Shown in pieces: positions 19,849-32,200 of a stretch of DNA of 64,000 bases (positions within the stretch are counted from its first letter, which is position 1; each line of letters begins with the position of its first letter). The notes below the pieces were generated by a model. The model searched no databases, was not told the origin of the DNA, and was given only the letters and a program-made list of their open reading frames with translations. A program made the position numbers and the translations under genes. The DNA comes from Lysobacter capsici (GTDB taxonomy: Bacteria > Pseudomonadota > Gammaproteobacteria > Xanthomonadales > Xanthomonadaceae). The stretch lies in assembly GCF_014779555.2 (NCBI RefSeq), contig NZ_CP094357.1, positions 558,001 through 622,000 on the forward strand, given 5' to 3'.

Positions 19849-20110
19849 GACGCGATCCTTGCGAAAGAAGGGCGAAAACGGACGGCCGATAGTTTCGTGA
19901 TTCCGGTCGCAGCGCGCCAGGGGGTTCGGACGCCGCTCGTCGCCTCGTCGGCGGCGCGCTCGCCCGTGCATTCGTGGCTCAGGCCGAGGCGCGACCGGCC
20001 GCGTGCCCGAGGCGGCCGGGCGCGACGGCAGTTGTCCGGAGCGCTGTCGCCAATCCGTCACAGCTGCAACCGTCGGCACATCGCGCATGACGTGCTGTAG
20101 CCTTTAAGCC

Positions 20111-22873
20111 ATGAATGTCCTCCTCGATACCAGCGACGAACCGCTGCGTGCGGTTGATTTCGCCTCCACCGACGCCTTGCTGCGCGACGACGTCAAGACC
20201 CTGGGCGCCCTGGTCGGCGAAATCCTCGCCGAACAGCGCGGCCCGGCCTTCCTCGACGATGTCGAACGCCTGCGCCGCGCCGCGATCCGCCGCCGCGAAG
20301 CGCAAGCGCCGATCGGCGCGCTGGCCGAGGTGCTGGCCGATATCGATCTGGACCAGGCCAGCGATCTGGTGCGCGCCTTCGCCACCTATTTCCAGGCGGT
20401 CAATCTGGCCGAGCGCGTGCACCGCATCCGCCGCCGCCGCGACTACGAACGCAGCGGCGCCGGCGCCCAGCCCGGCGGCCTGCGCGACGCGATCGGCCTG
20501 CTCGCGCGGCAGGGCGTCAGCGCCGAGGAAGTCGCCGCGTTGCTGCCGCGGCTGCGGATCGAACCGGTGTTCACCGCGCATCCAACCGAAGCGGTGCGAC
20601 GCGCGCTGCTGGAGAAAGAACGCACCATCGTCGGCTGTCTGGTCGCCGACATCGACCGCAACCGCACCCCCACCGAACGTCGCGCCGATCGCGAACGCAT
20701 CCGCCTGGCCCTGACCGCGAGCTGGCAGACCGCCGAAGCACCCGCGGCCAAGCCCAGCGTCGCCGACGAGTTCGAACACGTCGGTTTCTATCTGTCCGAC
20801 GTGCTGTACCGGGTGCTGCCGGTGTATTACGAAACCTTCGAGGACGCGCTGCGCGAAATCTACGGCGAGCGCTTCGGCGAAGGCGGCGCGGCCTTGCCCG
20901 ACGTGCTCGGCTTCGGCACCTGGGTCGGCGGCGACATGGACGGCAATCCCAATGTCGGCGCCGACACCATCGCCGCGACCTTGTCCGGTCAGCGTGCGCT
21001 GGTGCTCAATGCCTATCGCAACGACCTGGCCTCGCTGGCCGAATTGCTCAGCCAGTCGGTCACCCGCGTGCGCATCGACGACGCGGTGCTCGCGCGGGTC
21101 GAGGACTACCGCTACCAACTGCCGAAGGCGGCCGCGCTGCTCAAGCCGCGCCACGCCGACATGCCGTACCGCAACCTGCTCAGCCTGATGGCCGCGCGCC
21201 TGCAGGCCACGGTCGAGGAAAGCGTGCACGGCTATCCCGACGCGCCCGCGTTCCTGGCCGACATCGCTCTGATCGAACGCAGCCTGGCCGCCAACCAGGG
21301 CGAACACGCCGGCGGTTTCGCGGTGCGCCGCCTGCGCCGCCGCGCCGAGTGCTTCGGCTTCCATCTGGCCAGCCTGGACCTGCGTCAGGACTCGGGCACC
21401 CACGACGCCGCGCTGGCTGCGTTGCTCGATATGCCCGACTGGGAATCGCTGGACGTGGCCACCCGCGCCACCCGACTGCACAGCCTGCTCGACGGCGACG
21501 CGCCGCCCGCGCGCGCCGCGGCCAATGCCGCGCAGTCCACGCTTGAGGTGTTCCGCGCGGTCGCGCGGCTGCGTCCGCGTTACGGCGAGCGCGCGTTCGG
21601 TCCGTACATCGTCAGCATGAGCCGCAGCGCCGCCGACGCGCTGGCGGTGCTGGCGCTGGCCAAGACCGCCGGCTGCGTCGACGGCGACGGCCGGGTGCCG
21701 CTGGATGTCGCGCCGCTGTTCGAAACCGTCGACGACCTCGACGCCGCCGCCGACACCTTGCGCGCGCTGTTCGCCGATCCGATGTACCGCGCTCATCTGC
21801 GCGCGCGCGGCAATCGCCAGGTGGTGATGCTGGGCTATTCCGACAGCGCCAAGGACGGCGGCATGGTCGCCTCGCGCTGGGCCTTGCAGCAGACCCAGAT
21901 CGCGCTGACCGCGCTGGCCCACGACAGCCAGGTGCGGATCGCGTTCTTCCACGGCCGCGGCGGCTCGATCAGCCGCGGCGGCGGCAAGACCGAGCGCGCG
22001 GTGATCGCCGCGCCGCGCGGCTCGGTCGACGGCTACCTGCGTCTGACCGAGCAGGGCGAAGTGATCCATCGCAAGTACGGCATCCGCGCGCTGGCGCTGC
22101 GCAATCTCGAACAGACCACCGGCGCGGTGCTGCGCGCGACCCTGCGTCCGCGCGCGCCGGAACCGCGCGAAGCCGGCTGGCGCGCGATCGCCGCCGAACT
22201 GGCCCAGCGCGCACGCGCGCACTACCGCGCGCTGGTGCACGAAGACCCGCAGTTCCCCGCGTATTTCCGCGCCGCCACGCCGATCGACGTGATCGAGCGG
22301 CTGCGCATCGGCTCGCGCCCGGCCAAGCGCGCCGGCGTCGGCGACATCGGTTCGCTGCGCGCGATCCCGTGGGTGTTCGCCTGGTCGCAGAACCGCGCCG
22401 GTTTGACCGCGTGGTACGGCGTCGGCACCGGCCTGGAACGCGCGCTGGCCGAACACGGCCGCGACGCGCTGGCCGAGATGGCGCGCGACTGGCCGTTCTT
22501 CGGCACCTTGATCGACGATCTGGAAATGGTCCTGGCCAAGTCCGACCCGGCGATCTTCGAACGCTATTCGATGCTCGCCGCCGACCTGCCCGAAGGCGAC
22601 CTGCATGCGCGCTTCCATCCCGGCATCGCCGAGGAATTCGAACGCACCCGACGCGCGGTGCTGACGATCAAGGGCAGCGAGGAGCTGTTGCTGGGCGATC
22701 ATCGCCTGCGCCAGTCGATTCGTCTGCGCAACCCTTATGTCGACCCGATCAGCCTGTTGCAGGTCGACCTGCTGGCGCGCTGGCGCGCGGCGGGACGGCC
22801 GGACGACGGCCTGCAGCAAGCCTTGGTGGCGACGGTCAACGGCATCGCGGCTGGGGTGCAGAATACCGGTTGA
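20111..22873 (+). CDS. ppc: Phosphoenolpyruvate carboxylase
   Basis: 920 aa, the usual bacterial length. It fixes bicarbonate onto PEP to give oxaloacetate, refilling the TCA cycle. Diagnostic motifs are present: VFTAHPTEAVRRALL (catalytic His near 157), GGDMDGNPNVGADT, MLGYSDSAKDGGMVASRW (catalytic Lys) and FFHGRGGSISRGGGKTERA. The C-terminus ends in the short conserved NTG. It stands alone on the plus strand. The ATG at 20111 has no strong ribosome site but begins the conserved region. Confidence 0.97.
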   Translation: MNVLLDTSDEPLRAVDFASTDALLRDDVKTLGALVGEILAEQRGPAFLDDVERLRRAAIRRREAQAPIGALAEVLADIDLDQASDLVRAFATYFQAVNLAERVHRIRRRRDYERSGAGAQPGGLRDAIGLLARQGVSAEEVAALLPRLRIEPVFTAHPTEAVRRALLEKERTIVGCLVADIDRNRTPTERRADRERIRLALTASWQTAEAPAAKPSVADEFEHVGFYLSDVLYRVLPVYYETFEDALREIYGERFGEGGAALPDVLGFGTWVGGDMDGNPNVGADTIAATLSGQRALVLNAYRNDLASLAELLSQSVTRVRIDDAVLARVEDYRYQLPKAAALLKPRHADMPYRNLLSLMAARLQATVEESVHGYPDAPAFLADIALIERSLAANQGEHAGGFAVRRLRRRAECFGFHLASLDLRQDSGTHDAALAALLDMPDWESLDVATRATRLHSLLDGDAPPARAAANAAQSTLEVFRAVARLRPRYGERAFGPYIVSMSRSAADALAVLALAKTAGCVDGDGRVPLDVAPLFETVDDLDAAADTLRALFADPMYRAHLRARGNRQVVMLGYSDSAKDGGMVASRWALQQTQIALTALAHDSQVRIAFFHGRGGSISRGGGKTERAVIAAPRGSVDGYLRLTEQGEVIHRKYGIRALALRNLEQTTGAVLRATLRPRAPEPREAGWRAIAAELAQRARAHYRALVHEDPQFPAYFRAATPIDVIERLRIGSRPAKRAGVGDIGSLRAIPWVFAWSQNRAGLTAWYGVGTGLERALAEHGRDALAEMARDWPFFGTLIDDLEMVLAKSDPAIFERYSMLAADLPEGDLHARFHPGIAEEFERTRRAVLTIKGSEELLLGDHRLRQSIRLRNPYVDPISLLQVDLLARWRAAGRPDDGLQQALVATVNGIAAGVQNTG

Positions 22874-22912
22874 GCGCGAACGGTCCGTATCGACGAATCG
22901 ACCCGCAGCCGC

Positions 22913-23011
22913 CTGTAGGAGCTGCGTAAGCTGCGACCGCGAATCCACAACGACGCCGCAACTTTCGTCGTAGCCGCAACGGCGCGGTCGCGGCTTACGC
23001 CGCTCCTACAG
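22913..23011. repeat. 99-bp inverted repeat element (family 3, copy 1)
   Basis: It starts CTGTAGGAGCTGCGTAAGCT and ends with the complementary GCGGCTTACGCCGCTCCTACAG, with CGACGAAA-type sequence in the loop. A second 99-bp copy in the same orientation is at 23079-23177. Relatives are at 46131-46191 and 63764-63850. Confidence 0.85.
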
Positions 23012-23078
23012 TCGGCCCAGGTGCCGACGACGCAATCGGACAGATTTTTCGACCAACGACGAAACTCCCCCAGCCCCC

Positions 23079-23177
23079 CTGTAGGAGCTGCGTAAGCTGC
23101 GACCGCGAATCCACAACGACGCTGCAAGTTTCGTCGTAGTCGCAACGGCGCGGTCGCGGCTCACGCCGCTCCTACAG
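23079..23177. repeat. 99-bp inverted repeat element (family 3, copy 2)
   Basis: Nearly identical to 22913-23011 and also 99 bp long, in direct orientation 166 bp away. The arms CTGTAGGAGC and GCTCCTACAG close a long stem. Bases 23178-23379 after it hold the upstream region of the delta-60 gene and no other gene. Confidence 0.85.
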
Positions 23178-23379
23178 TCGGCTGACGCTCCTACGATGAG
23201 ACCGAACAAACTTCGCCGGCCGACGAATGTTTATGGAATTCGCGAACTGCCGCAACGCGCCCGCTTTGTCATCGACTCGTCGTGCTAATTTTCCGCGCGT
23301 CGCCACCGGGCGGCGCCGCTGCGGCCCGCGGCTACAGGGGGTGGTCGCCACTTCTGATACGTGCATAGAAGGCTCCCCC

Positions 23380-25071
23380 ATGACTTCTCGATTTTCTTCC
23401 GTCGGCCTCGCCATGGCGAGTGCGACGCTGCTGGCGCTCGCCAGCGCCCACGCGTCCGCGCAAGCCCAAGACGCAAGACCCACATCAAGCGACACCGCCA
23501 TCCATCGCGCGACCGGCGACGGCAGCCTGGACCCGAGTTTCGGCAATGGCGGCCTGGCGCAGACCGACGCGCCGGAGCGCTTCCACTTTCCCAAGGCCAT
23601 GGCCATCCAGCCCGACGGCAAGATCCTCGTCGTCGGGCATATTTCGAACCCGCCCGACGATCCGTTCGGCAACTGCCGGCTGACGCGCTTTCTGGCCAAT
23701 GGCGCGCTGGACCGCGATTTCGGCATCGACGGTTCGATACGCACTGGCGCGATCGGCGACTACGCCAATTGCAACACGCTCGCGGTGCTCGGCGACGGCA
23801 AGATCGTGATCGCCGGACATACCACCAAGACGACCTTGGTGATGCGCTACCAGGCGAACGGCGCGCGCGATCTGTCGTTCTCCGACGACGGCGTGCAGAC
23901 CACGAGCTTTCTCGACCTGGGCTTCCCCGAGCCCAAGGTGTGGGACATGGCGATCCAGGCCGACGGTCAGATCGTCGTCGCCGGCTATGCCTTCGATTGG
24001 CGCGGCGATCTGCCGCGAAACCAATTCATGCTCGCGCGCTACAGGCAGGATGGACAGCTCGACGAAGGTTTCGGCGACGGCGGAAGAATCCTGACTTCGT
24101 TCGCCGACTACGCCAGGTCCGACGCCATGGGCAACGATCTGGTGATCCAGGCCGACGGCAGGATCGTCGTGACCGGCGCGCTTGGCGGCACAGGCGTCTA
24201 CGCGACGGCGATGGCGCGCTATCTGCCCGACGGCCGTCTCGATCCGGAATTCGGCGAGCACGGCCGGCTCGCGTCCCTTGTCCCGGGAATGCATCGCGGC
24301 AGTCTCGATCTGGCGCTGCAGGCCGACGGCAAGCTGATCATGGCGCGCGGACTGACCGGACACGGCGAGCACTGCGCGGTGATGCGCTACTTCGCCGACG
24401 GCCGCGTCGATCCGAGCTTCCGGCGCGAGGTGTTCGATGGCGTGATCACCGCGCTCGCGATCCAGGCCGATGGCAGGATCCTGGTGGCGGGGCAATCGGA
24501 CTTCGGCGATCCCAACCATCCCGATAATCCGCGCGGCCATCTGATCCGGCTCAATCCCGACGGTTCGATGGACGAGAGTTTCCAGCTGGGGCCTTTCAGG
24601 TTCGGCGGAAAGAACGAATTCTTCCACGGCGTGGCCGCGCAGCACGATGGCAGGGTGGTGCTGATGGCCGACAGCAAGAAAGCCGACAACAGCTTCGACA
24701 TCGGCGTGGCGCGACTGCGCACGAGCACCTACTGCATCGCCGACCTGTTCAACCCCGGTCGTTACCTGGGTTTCAGCGACAGCGGCTGGTTCGCCACCGC
24801 CAATCGCGATCGCAACGGTGCGGGTTTCGGCCTGGTGGGGCAGGGGCGGACGTTCGCGATCGCGGGTCGGGATTCGCAGCTGCATTTGTTGAAAGCATCG
24901 ATTCCCGGGGCGGCCTCGACCGTCGCGGTCAATGGCGCGGCCTTCACCCGCGACGCGAGACTCGGCTGGGGACTGGCTCAGGTGGCTGCGGCCGGCACGC
25001 CGCGCGCGAACTACGCGGTGCTCGATCCGGCGATCAACGATTCCGCGTGCAGGGTCAGGCCCGGCCGATAG
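23380..25071 (+). CDS. Secreted delta-60 repeat protein
   Basis: 563 aa from ATG 23380. The signal peptide is residues 1-25 (ATLLALASAHASAQA). The body is built from about seven repeats of roughly 50-60 residues. Each has a GSLDPSFG/G.L...-type turn and an AIQPDGKILVVG / AIQADGRIVVTG strand, the hallmark of the delta-60 repeat, which forms a beta-propeller-like structure. A C-terminal region (about 470-563) with two Cys (TYCIADLF, DSACRVRPG) is distinct. Such proteins are common in secreting soil and predatory bacteria, and their function is unknown. It stands alone. Confidence 0.88.
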   Translation: MTSRFSSVGLAMASATLLALASAHASAQAQDARPTSSDTAIHRATGDGSLDPSFGNGGLAQTDAPERFHFPKAMAIQPDGKILVVGHISNPPDDPFGNCRLTRFLANGALDRDFGIDGSIRTGAIGDYANCNTLAVLGDGKIVIAGHTTKTTLVMRYQANGARDLSFSDDGVQTTSFLDLGFPEPKVWDMAIQADGQIVVAGYAFDWRGDLPRNQFMLARYRQDGQLDEGFGDGGRILTSFADYARSDAMGNDLVIQADGRIVVTGALGGTGVYATAMARYLPDGRLDPEFGEHGRLASLVPGMHRGSLDLALQADGKLIMARGLTGHGEHCAVMRYFADGRVDPSFRREVFDGVITALAIQADGRILVAGQSDFGDPNHPDNPRGHLIRLNPDGSMDESFQLGPFRFGGKNEFFHGVAAQHDGRVVLMADSKKADNSFDIGVARLRTSTYCIADLFNPGRYLGFSDSGWFATANRDRNGAGFGLVGQGRTFAIAGRDSQLHLLKASIPGAASTVAVNGAAFTRDARLGWGLAQVAAAGTPRANYAVLDPAINDSACRVRPGR

Positions 25072-25346
25072 GAGCCAGGCGGCCGGATTCGTTTTCGAAC
25101 GAATCCGGTCCGGTCGTCGCGCGCGGGCGTGGTGGTAGCTGGCATATCGCTGCGGCGCGAAGCGCGGCGCGGCGATCGTCGATGTATCGGCGCTTCGCTC
25201 GGTTCCTTGGCGAAGCACCGTGGCGATCCCGCTTTCTTCCATGCAACGCGGCTGTGCATGCGGCCGCAAGATCTCAGGCTTGGTGGCGCTGTCCGTAGTT
25301 TCCTTGCCCAGGGCCGTCACGACGCTTGGCCGGCGCGAGCGATCTG
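25072..25346. other. Intergenic region without a gene
   Basis: 275 bases between the delta-60 gene and the frmR operator. Short frames are present on both strands but none has a ribosome site or recognisable product. Confidence 0.6.
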
Positions 25347-25363
25347 ATACTATCCCCCAGTAT
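25347..25363. promoter_or_regulatory. FrmR operator
   Basis: ATACT-ATCCCCC-AGTAT is a dyad with a C-run centre. It resembles the ATAGTATACCCCCCTATAGTAT-type operator known for FrmR in E. coli. It lies 38 bp before the frmR start, so FrmR should repress its own operon and formaldehyde should relieve it. Confidence 0.8.
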
Positions 25364-25401
25364 CCAGTGCCGACCCGCCGCTGCCGCGTGAGACCGCCGC
25401 C

Positions 25402-26908
<1,507 letters not shown>

Positions 26909-26918
26909 TCGCTTGCGG

Positions 26919-27021
26919 CCCTCACCCCAACCCCTCTCCCGCCAGCGGGAGAGGGGCTAATGACGAGTTGTGTCCTTCTCCCGCGAGCGGGAGAAGGTGC
27001 CCCGAAGGGGCGGATGAGGGC
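26919..27021. repeat. REP-like hairpin pair (family 1)
   Basis: Two inverted units: 26919-26956 (CCCTCACC then CTCTCCCGCCAGCGGGAGAG) and 26974-27021 (CTTCTCCCGCGAGCGGGAGAAG, then GCCCCGAAGGGGC, GATGAGGGC). They lie between frmA and frmB in one operon. They may therefore shape mRNA stability rather than end transcription. Confidence 0.85.
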
Positions 27022-27062
27022 CGCGGCGCTTCGCTGATCGGCGAAAATCGAGAGAGGGCACC

Positions 27063-27893
27063 ATGCAAAAAATCGAATCCCACGCCTGCTTCGGCGGCCG
27101 CCAGGAAGTCTGGAGCCACACCGCCACCACCCTGGGCTGCACGATGCGTTTCGGCGTGTACCTGCCGCCGCAGGCCGAGCGCGGCGATTGTCCGGTGCTG
27201 TATTGGCTGTCAGGCCTGACCTGCACCGAGCAGAACTTCATCACCAAGGCCGGCGCGCAGCAGTTCGCGGCGCAGCACGGGGTGATCCTGGTCGCGGCCG
27301 ATACCAGTCCGCGCGGCGAGGGCATGCCCGATGCCGAGGGTTACGACCTGGGCCAGGGCGCGGGGTTTTATCTCAACGCGACGCGGCCGAAATGGGCGGC
27401 GAACTTCCGCATGTACGACTACGTGGTCGATGAATTGCCGGCCCTGGTCGACGCGCATTTTCCGACCACCAGCGCGCGCGGCATCAGCGGGCATTCGATG
27501 GGCGGGCATGGCGCGTTGATGATCGCGTTGAAGAATCCGGGCCGCTATCGCAGCGTGTCGGCGTTTTCGCCGATCGCCGCGCCGTCGCATTCGCCGTGGG
27601 GCGAGAAGGCGTTCACCGCTTATCTGGGCGAGGACCGCGAGGCGTGGAAGGCGTGGGATGCGACTGCGTTGGTCGCTGGTGCGCGCGAGCGGTTGCCGTT
27701 GTTGATCGACCAAGGCGGCGACGACGAGTTCCTGGCGCCGCAGTTGAAGCCGGAGTTGTTGCGGGTTGCGTGCGAGGTGGCCAGGCATCCGCTGGAACTG
27801 CGCATCCGGCCGGGATACGACCATAGTTATTACTTCATCGCCAGTTATATCGGCGAGCATGTTGCGCATCATGCCAAGGCGTTGCACGGCTGA
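27063..27893 (+). CDS. frmB: S-formylglutathione hydrolase
   Basis: 276 aa esterase-D-type alpha/beta hydrolase. The catalytic Ser145 sits in GHSMGGHGALM. The acid is probably in LIDQGGDDEFL and the His in GYDHSYYFI. The conserved YWLSGLTCTEQNFITKAGAQ segment is typical of the family. It hydrolyses S-formylglutathione to formate and glutathione, completing the pathway begun by frmA. It follows frmA by 154 bp, an interval occupied by REP-like hairpins. Confidence 0.95.
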   Translation: MQKIESHACFGGRQEVWSHTATTLGCTMRFGVYLPPQAERGDCPVLYWLSGLTCTEQNFITKAGAQQFAAQHGVILVAADTSPRGEGMPDAEGYDLGQGAGFYLNATRPKWAANFRMYDYVVDELPALVDAHFPTTSARGISGHSMGGHGALMIALKNPGRYRSVSAFSPIAAPSHSPWGEKAFTAYLGEDREAWKAWDATALVAGARERLPLLIDQGGDDEFLAPQLKPELLRVACEVARHPLELRIRPGYDHSYYFIASYIGEHVAHHAKALHG

Positions 27894-27903
27894 GAGTTGC
27901 TTG

Positions 27904-28047
27904 CCCTCACCCCGGCCCTCTCCCGCAAGCGGGAGAGGGAGTAATCCGAAGTGATCGATGCAAGCGGCAGACCGGGAGGTATCCCGAGTAGCCCGCGCCC
28001 TTCTCCCGCGACGCGGGAGAAGGTGGCCCAAAGGGCCGGATGAGGGC
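27904..28047. repeat. REP-like hairpin pair (family 1)
   Basis: Units 27904-27939 (CCTCTCCCGCAAGCGGGAGAGG) and 27999-28047 (CTTCTCCCGCGACGCGGGAGAAG, then GGCCCAAAGGGCC) are in inverted order. They separate the convergent frmB and efflux genes and could terminate both. Confidence 0.85.
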
Positions 28048-28056
28048 CCGCGGCCC

Positions 28057-29202
28057 TTACGACTTCTTCGGCGGCGGCAACGCCTTCGCATGCACCTTGT
28101 TGCCGTCGGCCAGCAGCGCGTTCGGCGCCAGCACCACGGTGTCGCCGGCCTGGATGCCGGTCAGCACTTCGACTTCGTTGCCCAGGTTGCGACCCAGGGT
28201 CACGTCGCGATACGACAAGGTCGAGTCCGCCTTCAAGGTCACCACCTGCACGCCGGTCGCGCGCTGGATCACCGTCGACACCGGCAACACCACCGCCGGC
28301 GCGACGCGCGGCAGGTGCAGGCGCGCGGAACCGACCATGCCGGCCGGGATGCGGCTGTCGGGATTGGGCAGGCGCAGCTCGGTGCGCATCACGCCGGCGT
28401 CGCGCGAGAGCGTGCGCGCGCTGCGCGCGACCTGCGCCTTGAACACCTGGCCGGGCAATTCCGGAAAGCTCACGTCGGCTTCCAGCCCGTTCTGGATCTG
28501 CATCGACACGTTCTGCGGCACGTCGACCACCACCCGCAGCGGATCGAGCACGGCGATCTCGAACATCGGTACCGTCGAGGACGCCGAATCGCCGACCACC
28601 CGATCGCCGCGTTCGACATTGCGCGCCACCACCACCCCGGCGAACGGCGCGCGCACCGACTGGAACGACTGCCGTTCCAGCGCCGAGGTCAGCCGCGCCT
28701 GGGCCGCGTTGCGCGCGGCCACGGCCACGTCGTAATTGCCCTTGCGGTCGCTGAAGTATTCCTTCGACACCGCGCCGGTACCGATCAGGGCCTGGGCGCG
28801 GTCGTAGTTGACCTTGGCCAGTTCCTGATCGGCGGCGGTCTGCGCCAGCAGCGCGCGCGCTTCGCGCACCGATTGATCGATCTCCGGCGCCGAGATCGTC
28901 GCCAGCACCTGGCCCGCGTCGACCTTGTCGCCGAGTTCGACCTTGCGTTCGCTGACGAAACCGGTCGCGCGCGCGTACAGCTGCGCCGACTCGCCGGCCT
29001 GCGCGCGCGCGGGCAGGGACAGATCAAAGGCGGCATCGGCGGCCTTGGCCTGCACCGTGAGCACTTCGGGCAGGGCGTTGGCCGGCGTGGTCTCGGCGTC
29101 GCTGCGGCTGCAGCCGGCGAGCACGGTCAGCAGCGCGGCGGCGAGGGCGAGGCTCAGGCCGGCCCGGTCGAGCGGGTGGGAGACACGGATCGAGCGGTTC
29201 AT
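28057..29202 (-). CDS. RND efflux periplasmic adaptor lipoprotein
   Basis: 381 aa. It has a lipoprotein signal with lipobox LAGC (Cys31). The membrane-fusion-protein architecture is visible: lipoyl/barrel-sandwich halves (YARATGFVSERKVELGDKVDAGQVLATI and FQSVRAPFAGVVVARNVERGD), a helical hairpin between them, and C-terminal beta-barrel and membrane-proximal parts. It links the inner-membrane pump to an outer-membrane channel. Its start overlaps the stop of the RND permease (ATGA, 29199-29202). No TolC/OprM-type gene follows, so the channel must be supplied from elsewhere. Confidence 0.92.
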   Translation of the reverse strand: MNRSIRVSHPLDRAGLSLALAAALLTVLAGCSRSDAETTPANALPEVLTVQAKAADAAFDLSLPARAQAGESAQLYARATGFVSERKVELGDKVDAGQVLATISAPEIDQSVREARALLAQTAADQELAKVNYDRAQALIGTGAVSKEYFSDRKGNYDVAVAARNAAQARLTSALERQSFQSVRAPFAGVVVARNVERGDRVVGDSASSTVPMFEIAVLDPLRVVVDVPQNVSMQIQNGLEADVSFPELPGQVFKAQVARSARTLSRDAGVMRTELRLPNPDSRIPAGMVGSARLHLPRVAPAVVLPVSTVIQRATGVQVVTLKADSTLSYRDVTLGRNLGNEVEVLTGIQAGDTVVLAPNALLADGNKVHAKALPPPKKS

Positions 29203-32200
29203 GGAGCGACTCCTGCGGGGGCGCCGGCGCTGTCGGAGGATTCGTCCTCGACGCGCGGCTTACGACGGCGGCCGACGACGGCCAGGATAGAAGGAACGAG
29301 AATCAAGGTGGCGGGCGTGCCGAACAGCAGGCCGCCGATCACGGCGCGGCCGAGCGGCGCGTTCTGTTCGCCGCCGTCGCCCAGGCCGATCGCCATCGGG
29401 ATGATGCCGAGCACCATCGCGCTGGCGGTCATCAGCACCGGACGCAGGCGCACCGCGGCCGATTCGTACGCGGCCAGTTCGGGATCGTGACCGTCGGCGA
29501 TCAGGCCGCGGGCGAAGCTGGTCACCAGCACGCTGTTGGCGGTCGATACGCCGATCACCATCATCACGCCCATCAGCGCCGGCACGCTCAGCGGCGTACC
29601 GGTCACCCACAGGCCGACGGCGGCGCCGGCGATCGCGATCGGCAGGCCCGACATCGCCACCGCGGGTTGAATCCACGACTGGAAATTCACCACCAGCACG
29701 AGGAACACCAGGATCGCCGACATCACCAGACCGGTCGCGAGTTCGCCGTAGGCGCTCTGCATCTCGCCGGCCTGGCCGACGATCTCGATGCGGTTGCCGG
29801 GCTTGAGCTTGGCGTTGAGTTCGCCGGTGATCTTCGTGAGCTGGTCGTAGATTGAACCCAGGTCGGTGCCTTCCACGTTCGCGATCACGCTGATGGTCGG
29901 CGCCAGGGTGGTGCGGGCGACGCTGGCCGGCACCTGGCGCGCGGTGACCGTGGCGATGTTGCGCAACAGCACCGCTTCGCCGTTGGCGCCGATGCGCAGC
30001 GGCGAATTCATCAGCGCGTCGATGTTTTTCAGATTGTTGATCGGCGCCTGCACCTGCACGGTGTAGGCGATCGCATTGACGGTGTCGGTCCAGTACACCG
30101 GCGACACCGTGCCGGCCGAGCCGAGCACCGCGAGCACGGCGCGGCTGGCCTGCTGCGCGTCCAGGCCCAGTTGCGCGGCGCGGGTGCGATCGATCTTGAC
30201 CTGGTATTCGGGCAGATCGAGCACCTGGCGCAAGGCGATGTCGACCGCGCCGGGCACCTTGTGCAGGCGTTGTTCGATCTCTCGCGCCATCGCCAGGTTG
30301 CCGGGCACGTCGCGGCCGATCAGGCGCACTTCGAACGCCGCCGCGGCCGAGCCGGCCAGGGTGCGGCTGGTCGCGTCCGGCGGACGCTCGAACAGCTTGG
30401 CTTCGGGGAAACGTTCGGCGATGCGCTTGCGGATCTTGACCAGATAGTCGTGGCTGTTGGCGTGCGGCGAGCGCAGCTGCAGCATGATCTCGGCTTCGAA
30501 CGAACCCACCACCGCGCTGTCGACCAGCGACAGGTTGATCGCGTCGGGCACGCCGATCTGCTCGTACACGGTCTGCAATTCCTGCGGCGGAATGATCGTG
30601 CGGATTTCGCGCTGGATCTCGCTGAGCTTGGCCGCGGTTTCCTCCAGGCGGGTGCCCGAGGGCAGCCGCACCTGCATGCGCAGCTGGCCGGCGTCGACCT
30701 GCGGGAAGTACTCGCGGCCGAGCGAGGCGGCGGCGAGCGCGCCGACGCCGAACACCAGCACCGCGACCACGGTCAGCACCAGGCCGTGATGACCGAGCTT
30801 GATCAGCAGCGCGTGGTGCTTGTCGCGCAGCGAATCGAGCACGTGCTCGACCTTGTGGTTGATCTTCAGCAGCAGCTTTTCCGGCGCCCAGCGCGGATTG
30901 GCGCGGCTCTTGATATCGGCCGGCAGCAGCATGTAGCAAAGCACCGGGATCAGCGTGCGCGAGAGCAGGAACGAGGCCAGCATGGCGAAGATCACCGCCA
31001 GCGCCAGCGGGGTGAACACCCACGCCGACAGGCCGGTCATCAGCAGGATCGGGGTCAGCACGATGCAGATCGAAATGGTCGAGACCATTTCCGGGAACAC
31101 CACTTCCTTGGCGCTGTCGAGGATCGCGGTGCGCACGTCCTTGCCCAGGGCGATGTTGCGGTTGGTGTTTTCCACGTCGACCACCGCGTTGTCGACCAGG
31201 ATGCCGATCGCCAGCGCCAGGCCGCCCAGGGTCATGACGTTGAAGGTGTAGCCGAGCAGATGCAGCATCGCGATCGAAGACAGCAGCGCCAGCGGAATCG
31301 CCGACAGCACGATCATGCTCGAGCGCCACGAGCCGATGAACATCAGCACCACCAGCGCGACCAGCAGGCCGACCAGCAGCGCTTCGTGTTCGATCGAGCT
31401 GATCGCGTTGTCGACGAACACCGACTGATCGAAGATCGCGTGGATGCGCGTGCCCGGCGGCGCCGAGGCTTCGATCTCGGGCAGGCGCTCGCGCACCGCG
31501 CGCACGATCTCGACCGCGGACGCGCCGCCGAGCTTGATCAGCGCCACCGACACCGCGCTGGAGCCGTCCATGCGCGCGACGTTGGTCTGCAGCGCGCCGC
31601 CGTCGCGCACCGAGGCGACGTCGCGCACGTAGATCACCGTGCCGCCGCGCGACACCACCGGGATGTCGAGGAACTCGGCCGCGGTCGCCGGGCTGGTGTC
31701 GATCGAGATCTGCATCTCGCGCTGGCCTTCGCGGATCGAACCCGACGGCAGGGTCGGGCTGCCGCGCTCGAGCGCGCCGGTCACGTCGGCCGGGGTCAAG
31801 CCGTAGGTCTGCAGCTTGGCCGGATCGAGATCGACCATGATCTGCCGCGGCGCGCCGCCGTAGGGCAGGGTCATGCGGATGCCGGGAATGGTCTGGATCT
31901 GCGAACGCAGCTGCAGGCGCGCGTAGTCGTACAACTGCGCCTCGGTCAGCGAATCCGACGACAGCACCAGTTGCAGCACCGGCGTGCTCGACACGTTGTT
32001 GCGCACCACCAGCGGCGGCGAGGTGCCCGGCGGCATGCGCCGCAGGATCGTCTGCGAGACCGCGGTGATCTGCACCAGCGCGCGGTCCAGGCTCACGGTC
32101 GGCTGGAAGTCGATGCGCACGATGCTGGCGCCGTTGATCGTTTCCGATCGCACTTCCTTAAGGTCGTCGACGGTGTTGAGGATCGCCGCCTCGGAGAACG

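Noticed and set aside
19979-22948. Open minus-strand frame of 989 codons across ppc
   Set aside because: Antisense shadow of a clear PEP carboxylase.
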